The position numbers and the translations under genes are program-made. Positions 5,590 to 6,011 of a DNA stretch of 6,011 bases are shown one piece after another. The stretch comes from Pseudomonadota bacterium (lineage in GTDB: Bacteria > Pseudomonadota > Alphaproteobacteria > Sphingomonadales > Sphingomonadaceae). The stretch is taken from assembly GCA_023427285.1 (NCBI GenBank), contig JAEZBH010000246.1, positions 1 through 6,011 on the forward strand, given 5' to 3'. The stretch's first letter is position 1. Each line of letters starts with the position of its first letter. Below the pieces are notes generated by a model, which searched no databases, was not told the DNA's origin, and saw only the letters and a list, made by a program, of their open reading frames with translations.

Positions 5590-6011
5590 TTACGCGACCT
5601 CGAACAGGCCGGCAGCGCCCATGCCGCCAGCAACGCACATGGAGACGACGACGTACTTCACGCCGCGGCGCTTGCCCTCGATCAGCGCGTGGCCGACGAG
5701 GCGCGAGCCGGTCATGCCGAACGGGTGGCCGATGGCAATGCCGCCGCCGTTCACGTTCAGAATGGCCGGGTCGATGTCCAGCTTGCGCTGGCAGTAAACT
5801 GCCTGCGAGGCAAAGGCTTCGTTGATCTCGAAGAGGCCGATGTCGCTCATCTTGAGGCCAGCGCGGTCGAGCAGTTTCGGAATGGCGAACACGGGGCCGA
5901 TGCCCATTTCGTCTGCACCGCAACCGGCCACCTGGAAGCCGCGATAGATGCCGAGCACCGGCCGGCCTTCCTTCTGCGCGGTGGCAAGGTCCATCACCAC
6001 CTGCGCCGATG
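5590..6011 (-). CDS. Thiolase-family acyltransferase, C-terminal part (cut by window edge)
   Basis: The last 139 codons of a thiolase are present; the 5' part lies beyond the right edge, so the N-terminal nucleophilic cysteine cannot be checked. Visible segments are [29 protein letters not shown], the [14 protein letters not shown] block with the catalytic His of GHP, and the terminal [15 protein letters not shown] with the second active-site cysteine. The usual C-x-G-G-G is C-V-A-G-G here, a mild variant. Thiolases of this biosynthetic/degradative type cleave 3-ketoacyl-CoA with CoA. Next to a FadD3-like ligase and a FadE30-like dehydrogenase it could act as FadA6 does, in thiolysis of a ring-opened CoA ester; a general acetyl-CoA acyltransferase role is not excluded. 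It is the upstream visible gene of the operon, whose promoter must lie outside the window. Confidence 0.95.
   Translation of the reverse strand, partial: SAQVVMDLATAQKEGRPVLGIYRGFQVAGCGADEMGIGPVFAIPKLLDRAGLKMSDIGLFEINEAFASQAVYCQRKLDIDPAILNVNGGGIAIGHPFGMTGSRLVGHALIEGKRRGVKYVVVSMCVAGGMGAAGLFEVA

Noticed and set aside
1..6011. Search for tRNA, CRISPR repeats, insertion sequences or phage attachment sites
   Set aside because: No clover-leaf-like segment, regularly spaced repeat, transposase motif or flanking direct repeat was seen by eye.

Overview
The window reads as a GC-rich alphaproteobacterial chromosome segment. Codon use and protein flavour suggest a sphingomonad or relative, but that is inference from style, not a phylogenetic test. 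It holds six protein genes in two convergent groups and no RNA gene, insertion sequence or CRISPR array that I can see.

Left part, + strand: a leader with a 14-bp palindrome and a small GC hairpin (1-143), a classical short-chain dehydrogenase (SDR, 144-902), a 98-nt gap with a long stem-loop, and a 12-helix major facilitator transporter (MFS, 1001-2158). A strong intrinsic terminator at 2189-2223 follows. It has an A-run on one side and a T-run on the other, so it can stop transcription from both directions.

Right part, - strand: reading leftwards from the window edge come the C-terminal third of a thiolase (5590-6011), an acyl-CoA dehydrogenase (4414-5586) and an acyl-CoA synthetase (2864-4417). 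They are packed with a 3-nt gap and an ATGA overlap, so they form one operon, closed by an intrinsic terminator at 2791-2832. A separate small SnoaL/NTF2-like gene (2241-2687) lies beyond that terminator and probably has its own promoter.

The most informative reading is by family resemblance. From memory, the synthetase resembles actinobacterial FadD3 (HIP-CoA ligase), the dehydrogenase resembles FadE30/IpdE1, and the thiolase could fill the role of FadA6. All three belong to degradation of steroid rings C and D. The SnoaL-like protein carries a Tyr/Asp/His/Asp pattern like that of the bile-acid 7alpha-dehydratase BaiE. Together with an SDR (possible hydroxysteroid or hydroxyacyl dehydrogenase) and an MFS carrier, this suggests a steroid, bile-salt or similar polycyclic-acid catabolic locus. 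The enzymes would activate a propanoate side chain with CoA, desaturate it and later cleave it thiolytically. The substrate is inference. The enzyme classes are well supported by motifs. I found no clearly unprecedented system; the points worth a second look are the non-canonical catalytic base of the dehydrogenase, the dehydratase-like small gene and the leader and intergenic secondary structures.
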